In this document: positions 1 to 8,900 of the stretch, piece after piece
How positions within the stretch are numbered: position 1 is the first letter of the stretch
How the letters are laid out: every line of letters starts with the position of its first letter
DNA from: Methanoplanus sp. FWC-SCC4
Lineage (GTDB): Archaea > Halobacteriota > Methanomicrobia > Methanomicrobiales > Methanomicrobiaceae
Length of the DNA stretch: 64,000 bases
Direction of reading: 5' to 3'
Assembly: GCF_032878975.1 (NCBI RefSeq)
Contig: NZ_CP043875.1
Span: 1,232,370-1,296,369 of the forward strand
Notes under the pieces: generated by a model
The model's database searches: none
What the model was told of the DNA's origin: nothing
The model's input: the letters and a program-made list of their open reading frames with translations, nothing else
Position numbers and translations under genes: made by a program

Positions 1-2
1 AA

Positions 3-92
3 ACAATCTCCGGAAAAATTAAAAGAAACATCTTAAGAGACGCTGAAATTAAAAAATTCCAGAATAATGCTTTTAGGAATAATGACAACTAA
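3..92 (+). CDS. Acyl-CoA synthetase (AMP-forming), C-terminal end only
   Basis: Only the last 29 codons are inside the window; the gene enters from the left edge and stops at TAA 90-92. The visible residues begin TISGKIKRNILRDAEIKKF. This matches the C-terminal A10 region (PKTxSGKIxR) of adenylate-forming acyl-CoA/acetyl-CoA synthetases, where the lysine of SGKI contacts the acyl-adenylate. Such enzymes activate a carboxylate with ATP and transfer it to coenzyme A. The substrate cannot be told from this fragment. The assignment rests on one motif, but its position right at the C-terminus is as expected for the family. Confidence 0.6.
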   Translation, partial: TISGKIKRNILRDAEIKKFQNNAFRNNDN

Positions 93-209
93 ATTTTAAA
101 ACTAAATTTTTTTAAAAATAATAATAGACTTTTTTTAAGATTGAAGTAATTAAATGAAGTTATTTGAATATATGTTGGTTTTACATCAGTTAACAAATCA
201 AAAACAAAA

Positions 210-220
210 GCTATATTTCC
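210..220 (+). promoter_or_regulatory. Probable TATA box of the tRNA-Leu gene
   Basis: The AT-rich block CTATATTTCC lies about 30 bases upstream of the mature tRNA 5' end at 245. This is the spacing expected for an archaeal TATA box of a tRNA gene with a very short leader. It was identified by position and composition only. Confidence 0.4.
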
Positions 221-244
221 TTAAAGCTCGTATTATGTTGCAGT

Positions 245-329
245 GCGAGGGTTGCCGAGCTTGGCCAAAGGCGCTAGGTTCAGGGCCTAGTCAATTAGTT
301 GTTCGCAGGTTCGAATCCTGCCTCTCGCA
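245..329 (+). tRNA. tRNA-Leu (anticodon CAG)
   Basis: The sequence folds as a class II tRNA. The acceptor stem GCGAGGG (245-251) pairs with CTCTCGC (322-328), with one G-U pair, and the discriminator base is A at 329. The anticodon arm is CTAGG / TTCAGGG / CCTAG, giving anticodon CAG for leucine CUG codons. A long variable arm precedes the T arm, whose loop is TTCGAAT. Leucine identity agrees with the long variable arm and the A discriminator. No intron is seen and CCA is not encoded, as is common in archaea. Confidence 0.95.
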
Positions 330-439
330 TTCACTTTTTGAATTCTGATTAATCCGGATAAATAAATAGTTTTTAATCAGGGTTTTACATTAAAACGTAA
401 ATTTGTATAAAATTAATTTTTGAAGAAAATATTATAATT

Positions 440-1363
440 TTAAAAAGCTGTATCTGAACATTTACTTTTGATCTCTTCACAAATTTTCAAATCAAGAATT
501 GCCTGTTCTGCAGGGATTTCAAAATCAGTATTATTTCCGACACAGTCAATAAAACTGCAAAGCTCCATTTTTAACGGTTCAACTTTATTTACCATTACCT
601 TCTCAATAATATTTTCCTGAACATACCTGGATCTTTCATGACTGTACTTTTCCGGTTTTCTGTGGATAAAAATCTCCTGAGTCATAAAGTCCCCTTCTAT
701 TGTAAAATCTTCTTCTTCAACATAGATCATTCTTATTTTCTTTGAGGACTTTCTGCTCGTAGAAAGGTAAACCGGCAGGTCACCAAAATTAAAAAGTGCA
801 CCACAGAGATCATTGCTGCCTGAACATGACAACTGATAAGGCAAGGCGAATTTAAAGTTGTTGAATAAAATGTCTATATCATGGATCATTAAATCTTCAA
901 CAACAGAGCTGCCTGATATCCTGCCGGAAGCAGGATTATGCCGTTTTATTTCAATATATAATGGATTTTTGATTATTTTTTGAATTTCCTTTACTATCGG
1001 GTTGAATCGTTCGATATGCCCAACACCAACAACAATATCTTTTGGAATATTTTCATTTAGCAATTCTGCTTCTTTGGAATTCAGACAAATTGGCTTTTCT
1101 ATGAGCATATTTACTCCGACTTCTGCAACACTCATTGCCACGTCATAGTGATACTCGGTCGGAACACAGATACTGACTGCATCAATTTGTCCAAGCATTC
1201 TGTCAAGTGAACTGACAGCTTTTGCTCCGTTTCTTTTTGCAAGTTCTGTTGCTGCATCACTATTAATATCATACAAATACAGGTCATTCACTTTTTTTAA
1301 TTCCGAATAAACGCGTACATGATTCCTCCCCATTATACCGGTTCCAATCACACCAACATCCAT
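440..1363 (-). CDS. Gfo/Idh/MocA-family NAD-dependent sugar oxidoreductase
   Basis: The 307-residue protein opens with the Rossmann nucleotide-binding motif GVIGTGIMGRNH (residues 4-15). It carries the family signature EKPI (about 90) and, near residue 160, a HDIDI motif of the kind that supplies the catalytic histidine region in Gfo/Idh/MocA enzymes. Length is usual for the family. Archaeal relatives include UDP-N-acetylglucosamine 3-dehydrogenases and other sugar-nucleotide oxidoreductases; the exact substrate is not visible. The ATG at 1363 is preceded by GGGGTGGT seven bases upstream, so the start is well supported. The gene lies alone and is read from a promoter region with two palindromes (1514-1569). 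A surface-sugar role is plausible from the glycan genes farther right. Confidence 0.75.
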   Translation of the reverse strand: MDVGVIGTGIMGRNHVRVYSELKKVNDLYLYDINSDAATELAKRNGAKAVSSLDRMLGQIDAVSICVPTEYHYDVAMSVAEVGVNMLIEKPICLNSKEAELLNENIPKDIVVGVGHIERFNPIVKEIQKIIKNPLYIEIKRHNPASGRISGSSVVEDLMIHDIDILFNNFKFALPYQLSCSGSNDLCGALFNFGDLPVYLSTSRKSSKKIRMIYVEEEDFTIEGDFMTQEIFIHRKPEKYSHERSRYVQENIIEKVMVNKVEPLKMELCSFIDCVGNNTDFEIPAEQAILDLKICEEIKSKCSDTAF

Positions 1364-1513
1364 TTATACCACCCCATAAATCAGATTACAAATTATGCTG
1401 AAATTTTTTGAATTAAACCACTCAATGAAAGGCAAATCCATATCTGTTTTTTTTGAAAATTTAGCAGACTCTTTCTCCAATACAAATGAATTATTATCAA
1501 TTCTCTGTAAATT

Positions 1514-1569
1514 CGAACATATGTTCGTAAAATTAATCCGGAATATTTTATAGAACAAAATTCCGGATT
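1514..1569 (-). promoter_or_regulatory. Palindromic promoter region upstream of the Gfo/Idh gene
   Basis: A perfect 14-base palindrome, CGAACATATGTTCG, lies at 1514-1527. A 10-base inverted repeat, AATCCGGAAT (1535-1544) and ATTCCGGATT (1560-1569), flanks a TATA-like CTATAAAATA on the minus strand. A start site about 25 bases past this TATA would fall on the 14-base palindrome, the usual place for a repressor operator. The resulting leader before the ATG at 1363 would be about 150 bases long. Regulator unknown. Confidence 0.45.
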
Positions 1570-1868
1570 CTAAAACATTATGACAGATAAATAATTCCCC
1601 CCTCAGATTACTTCACTATTTATCGAGTATAACGCTCAAAAGGGTAAACGGGCCTTAAATAATATGCCAAGCAGTGTTGTTGTGCACACATTGGTCAAAA
1701 TCTACAGTGATTCTAAAAGGACAATTTTTCCATCAACTAAATATATCCCACACGATTTATTGAAAATATACAAAATAATAAATAGTCCTGTTGTTAATTA
1801 GATAGTAATTTTAATTCAAAACTCTGAAAATAATAAATTCTAAAAAAATGATCCTGAAATCTTTCGAT
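1570..1868. other. Intergenic stretch without a convincing gene
   Basis: Together with 1364-1513 this separates the oxidoreductase from the PAS regulator. A 45-codon reading frame (1664-1801, plus strand) has no ribosome binding site and no recognisable motif. Nothing else stands out. Confidence 0.5.
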
Positions 1869-2918
1869 TTAAAATTTATATTCAATAGTTTCAGAATTTT
1901 TTAATTTATTACATATAGAGGGTTCTTCTACAAAACAATTAATAGGATTATTTCTCTCATTTTGAAGGGGGTTTACGGAACATATGACCTGAAAACCGCC
2001 ATATACATTCAAATCAGTATATTCATTTGATATTTTTATCGATAAAAATATGAGGTCACCATTTTTATGGATGAAATCGGATTCAAACGCAATCGGTGAA
2101 TTATTATCATGTGAATTCAACATGGAGATAAATTTTTCAACTTCTTTCGTATTTAAATTAAGATATTCAAAAATTGAAGTCCCCGTCATTTCTTCAGGCA
2201 GATATCCAACCAAATACTCACTCTTTTTACTGACATAGTTCAAAATGCCCTTGTGATTAATGAACATTACAAATTCATCAATATTTTCCAATAAAGATTC
2301 ATATAATCTTTTTTTGGCCATGAGTTGATCCTTTAACAATTTTTTCTCGGTAATGTCTTTAAGGAGGATCAAAATACCAGGACATCCATCGGTAAGAACA
2401 ACCTGAAATGTCTCAAATGTAAAAAAAAGCTGAGATTCATTTTTGAGAATATTTATCTCCTCACAAACTTTTTTTCCCTCTAAAATTTCTTCTAATTTAG
2501 AAAGGATATCAAAATATGGTGAGAGACAATCGAATAAATCAGTGATATATTTTCCAGGTAAATCTTCTTTTTCAGAATCAATAAGATTGGAAAAATTTTC
2601 ATTCAGATCAACAATTCTTCGATCTTCATTTAAAATAAGAAGGTAATCTGAAGAATAATCCATTATTGTTGATATTGGGATTCTGGAGGAAAGAAAATAT
2701 ACTTTGGCCTTTCCAAAAGGCACCATATCCACCTGACCTGAACTTCGCATAACATCAAGATACCTGGCAACAGACATCCTGTTCATCCCTATTGCATTAG
2801 AGATATCTTTTACAGGCAAACCCCTCGGATGCTTTTTTAATAAGTTAAGAATTTCCGATATTGCAGAGTCATTGTTTGCCATTTCATTATTTGTTAATTT
2901 TGATAATATAAATGTCAT
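1869..2918 (-). CDS. Winged-helix and PAS-domain sensor/regulator
   Basis: The N-terminal part, from about residue 16 of this start, is a predicted helix-turn-helix (LLKKHPRGLPVKDISNAIGM, then SVARYLDVMRSSGQVDM), resembling IclR/ArsR-like winged helices. Two PAS-type segments follow: one containing ILNEDRRIVDLNENF and one containing MFINHKGILNYVSKKSEYL with the S-box-like VGYLPEEMTG. No histidine kinase or other output domain follows, so DNA binding may be the output; this architecture is common in Methanomicrobiales. The frame is open upstream to a TTG at 2981, but a TATA-like TTATAAAT lies inside that extension (2954-2961). The ATG at 2918 or 2882 is therefore the likelier start. The ligand is unknown. 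Confidence 0.7.
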   Translation of the reverse strand: MTFILSKLTNNEMANNDSAISEILNLLKKHPRGLPVKDISNAIGMNRMSVARYLDVMRSSGQVDMVPFGKAKVYFLSSRIPISTIMDYSSDYLLILNEDRRIVDLNENFSNLIDSEKEDLPGKYITDLFDCLSPYFDILSKLEEILEGKKVCEEINILKNESQLFFTFETFQVVLTDGCPGILILLKDITEKKLLKDQLMAKKRLYESLLENIDEFVMFINHKGILNYVSKKSEYLVGYLPEEMTGTSIFEYLNLNTKEVEKFISMLNSHDNNSPIAFESDFIHKNGDLIFLSIKISNEYTDLNVYGGFQVICSVNPLQNERNNPINCFVEEPSICNKLKNSETIEYKF

Positions 2919-3046
2919 ATCATTCTGCCTGACAATGACGATATATTGGTCATATTTATAATAATGATTTACCGCTCCCAAAACAATGAGCTTTTCAAAA
3001 ACTTAAGAGTGGACAATATTACAAAAATTTGCATGAATATAGATTT

Positions 3047-3826
3047 TTAGATATAACCAATTAATACAAAAACTACTGTAACTAAACCAAGAAAGATACA
3101 AAATATCCAAAAAGGAGTTTTCCTTGCAAATTTTAGCAAAAAGTCCATGGATATATAACCAAAAACAAAAGAAGAGACCGTCAATAAAAACATGGTTCCA
3201 GGAGGTATCAGCCTGATTGAGTCAATATCCACACAAAATATGCATATCGTGGCAGGTACGCTTATAAGAAATGAAATTACCAGTGCTGACTCCTGCTTCA
3301 CATTTCTTGCAAGCAGGGTTGCCACTGTCACTCCCGAACGCGAAATCCCCGGAATTATTGCAAACCCCTGAGCCATACCCAGTATAACTATATCCTTATC
3401 GGACAGATTTTGTGTATCTTTATCTCCAAAGGCACCTGTTTTTTTCATAATCAGGCCAGTGAAGATTAACATCAACCCGATTAAAAGTGTAAAAGTGGCC
3501 GCACTGTTCTCAAAGGAAACCATCTTTAATGCGAAATAAAGAGGAAGTGCAGTAAACCCAGTAAAAATTGTTGCAAAAATAAGTATCCGGGTCATTTTAT
3601 GATTAATACTGAAGTTTTTTAATACAGAATAAAATTCATTTTTAAATTTGATGACAACAGCAAACATTGTGCCAACATGAAGATAAAAAGCATAAGAAAG
3701 AGCAGTCTGAGGATCCATATTGAGCTGGTTAAGCATAAATAACATAGTCTGGGCTTCACTGCTTATCGGCAGCCACTCAATAGTCCCCTGAATAAAACCT
3801 GCAATAATTGCTTCAATACCATTCAT
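3047..3826 (-). CDS. uppP: Undecaprenyl-diphosphatase-like polyprenyl-PP phosphatase
   Basis: The 259-residue polytopic membrane protein has the two BacA/UppP signatures: QGTIEWLPISSE near residues 14-25, and IIPGISRSGVT near residue 160, which contains the catalytic arginine-serine loop. UppP removes a phosphate from polyprenyl diphosphate so the lipid carrier can be reused in envelope glycan synthesis. In archaea the carrier would be dolichyl-type. Length matches the family. No ribosome binding site is seen. A TATA-like ACTATAAATTAG about 30 bases upstream of the ATG suggests a leaderless transcript. The link to the surface-glycan genes at 12-31 kb is by role, not by operon. Confidence 0.88.
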   Translation of the reverse strand: MNGIEAIIAGFIQGTIEWLPISSEAQTMLFMLNQLNMDPQTALSYAFYLHVGTMFAVVIKFKNEFYSVLKNFSINHKMTRILIFATIFTGFTALPLYFALKMVSFENSAATFTLLIGLMLIFTGLIMKKTGAFGDKDTQNLSDKDIVILGMAQGFAIIPGISRSGVTVATLLARNVKQESALVISFLISVPATICIFCVDIDSIRLIPPGTMFLLTVSSFVFGYISMDFLLKFARKTPFWIFCIFLGLVTVVFVLIGYI

Positions 3827-4240
3827 TATTATTTTAAAAGGTGTATTAATCTAATTTATAGTTTCTCCCAAATTTGTATGATGAAATTAGGGATTATACA
3901 ATAGAGAAATTACAGAAATTCATTCTTTTGGCATTGCTGTGCACTTATATTTTATTACAATAAAAATCAATTAAAATTTCAATTATCAATAAATTCGATC
4001 ACCTGGTTTAATAAGACGTACATTATCAAAAAATTTATAACTAAAAATAACCACGGATTTTAAATTAAAATAGTGATTCTCACTATTTTTAAACTAATAT
4101 AGTTTGTCAAATCAAACATGCGAAATGTCTGGCATTCTCTTTTATTCTAAAATATTGATTGGAGATAATAATGTAAAGTAGAAAGATTTTGACATTTCAA
4201 ATGCAAAATGCTGACTTTGCAATAAAAGGGGGATATTTAA
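3827..4240. other. Divergent promoter region with a small hairpin
   Basis: This 414-base stretch separates divergent uppP and the PEF-CTERM-like gene. It contains a perfect hairpin, AATAGTGA-ttc-TCACTATT (4069-4087), followed by T residues. A shorter inverted repeat, TGCAAA/TTTGCA (4202-4221), lies just before the ribosome binding site AAAGGGGGA at 4225-4233. Since both flanking genes start here, the hairpin is more likely regulatory than a terminator of either. No gene is visible. Confidence 0.4.
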
Positions 4241-5137
4241 ATGAAAAAAAGGTTATCAATTATCATTGTCGGCCTCTTGTTTGGGTTATTCATATTTGCT
4301 ACACCCTCATTTGCATATGTAATAGACGGTGATCTAAGTGACTGGGGTTTGAACAAATTAAAAGATACTTCCTATAGCTGGAGCGATGAAGAAACATGGC
4401 TTCCAAACAGTGGTGTCAGTTTTATTGTTGAGGACAACTTTAATCCACTGCACACAGACAGCTCGTACACATATTTTGGAGTCCACATAAAAGGAGTCGG
4501 CAGTAGTTATTCTTCTTATAATGAATTAAAAAAGATAAAACTGGAAAACGGAATAGAAGTTAGCGAGCCTTACGGAGGGGAGTACTACGACCTTGAAGCA
4601 AGGTATTTTGATCAGGATGACGACTATATCTACATAGCAATTGTTACATCACTGGAACCAACTGCTGAAGGAGACAAAAGACCCGGTGATCTTGCACTAA
4701 ATATTGATCTTGACAGCAGTACAGGTGATTTAGGATATGAATATGGCGTTAAAATTCACGAGGATCCAGAACAGGGAAATATTATTTATAACCCGGTCTG
4801 GGAAAAGTTAGGGTATCTGCTTCCCGTATTACCGGACAGAATTGTCCCAGACAGTGGTAACAAAGTAGGAATCGCAGATATTGCATATACTAACCAATGG
4901 CTTTCAAGGCAGGACTGGGGAAAAGATAATTATGTGATTGAGATAGCAATCGATAAAACAGTTATTGGACTTTCAAAAGGCGACATAGTATCGGACAGAT
5001 CTATAATGTACTGTGATAACTGCATTAATGAACACATATTTGTGCCGGAATTTCCAACAATAGCAGTATCACTAGCTATAATAATCGGATTTATGTCAGT
5101 TATCTACATGGGAAGGGAAAGAATAGTTAAAAAATAA
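4241..5137 (+). CDS. Secreted DOMON/CBM9-like protein with PEF-CTERM-like sorting tail
   Basis: The 298-residue protein begins with a Sec signal peptide (residues 1-25, cleavage after SFA). The mature start VIDGDLSDWG is typical of CBM9/DOMON-type extracellular beta-sandwich domains. The C-terminus is tripartite: VPEFPT, a hydrophobic stretch (about 268-288) and the basic end GRERIVKK. This is the layout of a PEF-CTERM signal, which archaeosortase cleaves so the protein can be anchored at the cell surface. The window also encodes an archaeosortase at 29.4-30.3 kb. A pair of cysteines (CDNC) sits just before the tail. The start is fixed by the strong ribosome binding site AAAGGGGGA. The gene stands alone, and the ligand of the beta-sandwich is unknown. 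Confidence 0.72.
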   Translation: MKKRLSIIIVGLLFGLFIFATPSFAYVIDGDLSDWGLNKLKDTSYSWSDEETWLPNSGVSFIVEDNFNPLHTDSSYTYFGVHIKGVGSSYSSYNELKKIKLENGIEVSEPYGGEYYDLEARYFDQDDDYIYIAIVTSLEPTAEGDKRPGDLALNIDLDSSTGDLGYEYGVKIHEDPEQGNIIYNPVWEKLGYLLPVLPDRIVPDSGNKVGIADIAYTNQWLSRQDWGKDNYVIEIAIDKTVIGLSKGDIVSDRSIMYCDNCINEHIFVPEFPTIAVSLAIIIGFMSVIYMGRERIVKK

Positions 5138-5254
5138 TGTATATATTAAGGACATAACGTCCTCTATTTTAAAAAACGCAATTATCTCAAATATAAAGTT
5201 TATTTCCGGATTATGTTATTTATCTGCGCCATATAACATTTTTGAAGAATCAAG

Positions 5255-5351
5255 GACTGAAATTCATATCTTCTAATCATTGCTACCTGATAGTAATCAC
5301 AAATTATCCAGAAAAGATCTTTTTCTCTGTTATCTCCTTCGAATTTCAGTC
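5255..5351. ncRNA. Candidate structured RNA or miniature inverted-repeat element
   Basis: A perfect 11-base inverted repeat, GACTGAAATTC (5255-5265) and GAATTTCAGTC (5341-5351), encloses two further hairpins: TTGCTA-cctga-TAGTAA (one G-U pair) and AGAAAA-gatct-TTTTCT. Together they would fold as a three-way junction of about 97 bases. No target-site duplication is obvious around it. It could be a small RNA, a 3' processing element or a decayed miniature element; strand and function are unknown. Confidence 0.3.
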
Positions 5352-5687
5352 ACTCTGACGATATAATGTCAAATTTTAATTAATGAAATAATTCATTCAT
5401 CCATTGATCTTTTCATATTAAATTAGAAATCTCAGTTTTTTTCAAAGATTCCGGCATAATGATTTAGGTCTCTCTTTTTCAGCAGGATTGTCATTAAAAA
5501 TCAATATTGTAAATATCCCGTATATTTTTGAATGAAAATTGGATGAATTATATTATGCACACCACACTCTTCATCTTTTGTCTATTAGAAAGATAAATAT
5601 GAATATCATTACCAGACACTCCAGGAGTACGAATTCTTTTCATCATACAATTTATCTATACTCAATGATATGAAATTTCTAACCAAA

Positions 5688-5711
5688 ATGAGATTTACAT
5701 CTCATCTTTTT
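5688..5711. terminator. Hairpin followed by T-run between convergent genes
   Basis: The hairpin ATGAGAT-ttac-ATCTCAT is followed by CTTTTT on the plus strand and by TTTT on the minus strand. It could therefore end transcription in either direction between the gene ending at 5137 and the gene ending at 5913. Confidence 0.35.
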
Positions 5712-5912
5712 AGCGATTTATAGTTATTATTCAGCCAGGTTTCATCAAAATGAATTTGCATCCTGAATAAAGACTTTTTAAATCACAGGATTTTTCATTC
5801 ATACGGTTGAGGAATTTATTTCATATTTTTCTCTCTGCCTGATTTTATGAGACAAATTCTAAATTACCAAATTTTAAAAAGGTTAGGGATTTTATCTCAT
5901 GTAAAATGTGGT

Positions 5913-8900
5913 TCATTTAAAAAGATTATAAATTCTGCCATTTACTTCAATTTCTGACTCTATTGTGTTATAACCGGGTTTTTCAAATTTTATTTTATGA
6001 GCTCCTCTTCGAAGATCTATCTTAATTTCTCCGTTTTCATCAGTCTTGAAAATTCTGGAGTTGACATATACATACACATTTTCAATGGGTAAACCTTCTG
6101 AGTCACTGACAATTATTCTGCAATCTCCTTCGAATAATGAAGCATAATCCAAAATAAAATCCTGTCTTTTAATAGAGGGTTCAACAGTTATTTTCTTTCT
6201 TTCATTTCCCTCAAGATCAAAGCTTACAAACATAATGTAATTCTCATCATTAACATACTCACGTGAGATACGGCCATTATTTACATTATATGAATATTTA
6301 CCAGCACTTAAAAGAGGCATTGACAATCCATAAGTGACCCCGGTTATTTCATTATCATGTTTGTTGGTCACATCAAAAACTGCATAATCCATCCCTTTTG
6401 TTACATTCACCGAAATATTCTGCAGCATTAAATAATGAGCAGAGATCTCATCCAGACTTGTGAAAGTAACTCCTTTGTCTTTAGAACGGTTAATAAATCC
6501 AATGAAATCTTCACTGTATATCGGGTTTCCTACATCTTTTGCATCCCAAAGAAAAACTGCCATTCCTCCATCCGATATTACAGAATCAATTGTATTTTCC
6601 CAGTCTGAAAAGGTATCTTCATCCCCGCCATAATTTGATGATAAAGCAGTACTTGAAGGTAAAGCAACAGGAATTAGTACAATACCGCTTTCATCCCCAT
6701 GATAATAAGCAATTTTCGGATTTCTAAGACCTTCACGATTAAATTCTTCAAATGGAGAACCTACATAATATGCCTCAGCAAAACGCATATTTTCTTCAGA
6801 TAGTGCCCTGACAGAATCAAGATTATATTTAAAATATTCAAAGAGAACTCCATTTGCACCTGTCATATGCTTAATTTCGTTTATCTCTTTTTTCTGTGAT
6901 TCAAGATCCTGATATGACTGGTTAACATACATCCCGGCATATCCGACAGCGTTTATTTCATTAAAGGGTACATTTCCACCTTCAATTCTGGCAACCTCAT
7001 TATATTCCACATTCAACTCATCAATTGTTTTTAACCCCCCATTAGAATAATCCATTAATTCATCTTCTGATGCAAGAAATGTGATTACTCCCGGAATTTT
7101 CCCTTCTGAAAAGGGATATTCAAAAACAGAAGAATAGTGATCAATATTAATCTCAGCTGTATTTTTGTCCCCAACTGAAAAATACTGGACATGGTTAACA
7201 GATTCAGAAGGAGCCAATGTATATTCGGAGTATACTAAAATGTTACCTAAGTCATAATACAAAGAACCCCCATAATATATTCTATCAGGATATGGAACTA
7301 AATCACCGTATCTGAGAAGTATTCCGGTGTTTCCTTCATTAAAGTAAATTTGATCAAATTTTTTATCTTTCACCAAAGCACTATCATGGGAAGGATATAT
7401 CTTCTTGGTTATCGGATTCTTGTTTCCATTCTCTAAATTACGATATTCAAATTCAATCACAGGAGCAAATATTGAACTTGATAAACCAACTCCCATTCTT
7501 GAATCACTATTTAGATTAATCCAGTCATTTGCAATTATGATCTCTCTTTTAAAGGCCTTTTCATAAAACATATATTTTACAATAAGTGTAGCCCATTTTT
7601 CAGCATTATCAGTACTTTTAATGGTTGTTTTATAGATTATACTGTCATCATCTTTGGATATTACTGAATAATCCAGATTATTTAATTCATAGACTTCTTT
7701 CTTATTCTCATCACCATCACTTATTGAAATACCAATATAATCAGTATAAAATCCATCTTCCAGGAGATTAAGCGTTTTAGTACCATAATACTTTATCTCG
7801 GGTGAATTTTCACTTATTTTTACTTTATAATAGTCATTTTCAAATAAGTATGATGAACCAAAATCATAAAGATCGGGAATAACTTCATTAAATTTTAAAG
7901 AATTTTCTTCAAAGATCTTTTTCTCAACATTTTCCTTTTCTGAAATATATTTATATATTCCAAAATTATCTGAAGCTGAAAAGATTTTATCCAATTTCTT
8001 ATTGGAATCTATCGCCAGATCGTCGAAATCAACATCCAGGTATCCTTTAAGAATTCTGTTTGAAGATATTATGTACATTATATTAAAAGAATACAGATCT
8101 TTTGTAAAATCTTCAGCACCATGAGTAAAATAAGTTTTTTTCAGATCATCAAGATATCTTTTAGTTTCAGAACCGGAATGAACACTTGGTGTAACCTTAT
8201 CCGCATAGAGATCAATCCTTTCCCTATAAAGAAAATCAGGAATACCTTCAGAAGGGCTTCCAATTTCACTTAACCAGATGAGATGTTCTTTTTCAGTATC
8301 GGAACCTGTAATTATTGGTTGATAATAAAGATTTCCAATAACAGGAACAAAAATAACTGGAATTAATATAAACAAATAAAATGTCACCGATATACCTTTT
8401 TTAAGGCTTTCTTTTCTAATTCTTTTATCAAGATACTCTTTAAAAACAGGTAAAATATAAAATAGTCCCGCTACAGCTGCAATTGGAATTATCAAATAAA
8501 GATAATGGATCTCTCTAAGTGCTCCTGTCCCCACATTCTCTGCTGAACTCATTGCACCAGGTAAAAGAGCTGTAATAATTAGAGAAAGGGCTATACACTT
8601 CCCTTTTGAATCCAGCCTGAATATTCCAAAAACAGAAAGAAAAGTCTGAACAGGCCCCATCCAAAATGGGGTCATCATTATTCCATGAGAAATATGATTT
8701 ATGTTGCCAATAAAGGGTATGCCAATAAATCTTTTCTCTGAAATACCAGTTAATCGGGAATGGAAATAAAGAGAGAGCTTTATTGCCATAAATATGAAAG
8801 AAGACCAAAATATTGCGTATATATAATTGTTTGAAACAAATATACTGTCATAAAAAATTTTTCCAAAATCCTGAATAAATTCAATCCCTGAAAATGAAGA

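Larger units (their letters stand above)
5138..5912. other. 775-base gene-free stretch
   Basis: No reading frame of note is found. The stretch contains the branched inverted-repeat structure at 5255-5351 and a terminator-like hairpin at 5688-5711, described separately. It lies between two convergent genes, so it is not a promoter region for either, which makes its length unusual for this compact locus. Confidence 0.5.

Noticed and set aside
154-348. 64-codon open frame over the tRNA
   Set aside because: It runs through the whole tRNA-Leu gene and has no coding signal of its own.
1364-1558. 64-codon minus-strand frame directly before the Gfo/Idh gene
   Set aside because: Its start lies upstream of the inferred transcription start and the sequence shows no family motif or ribosome binding site.
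1664-1801. 45-codon plus-strand frame in the 1.4-1.9 kb spacer
   Set aside because: There is no ribosome binding site and no recognisable protein feature; it could be chance.
4069-4087. Intrinsic terminator
   Set aside because: Both neighbouring genes begin, rather than end, in this spacer, so a terminator here has no obvious gene to serve.
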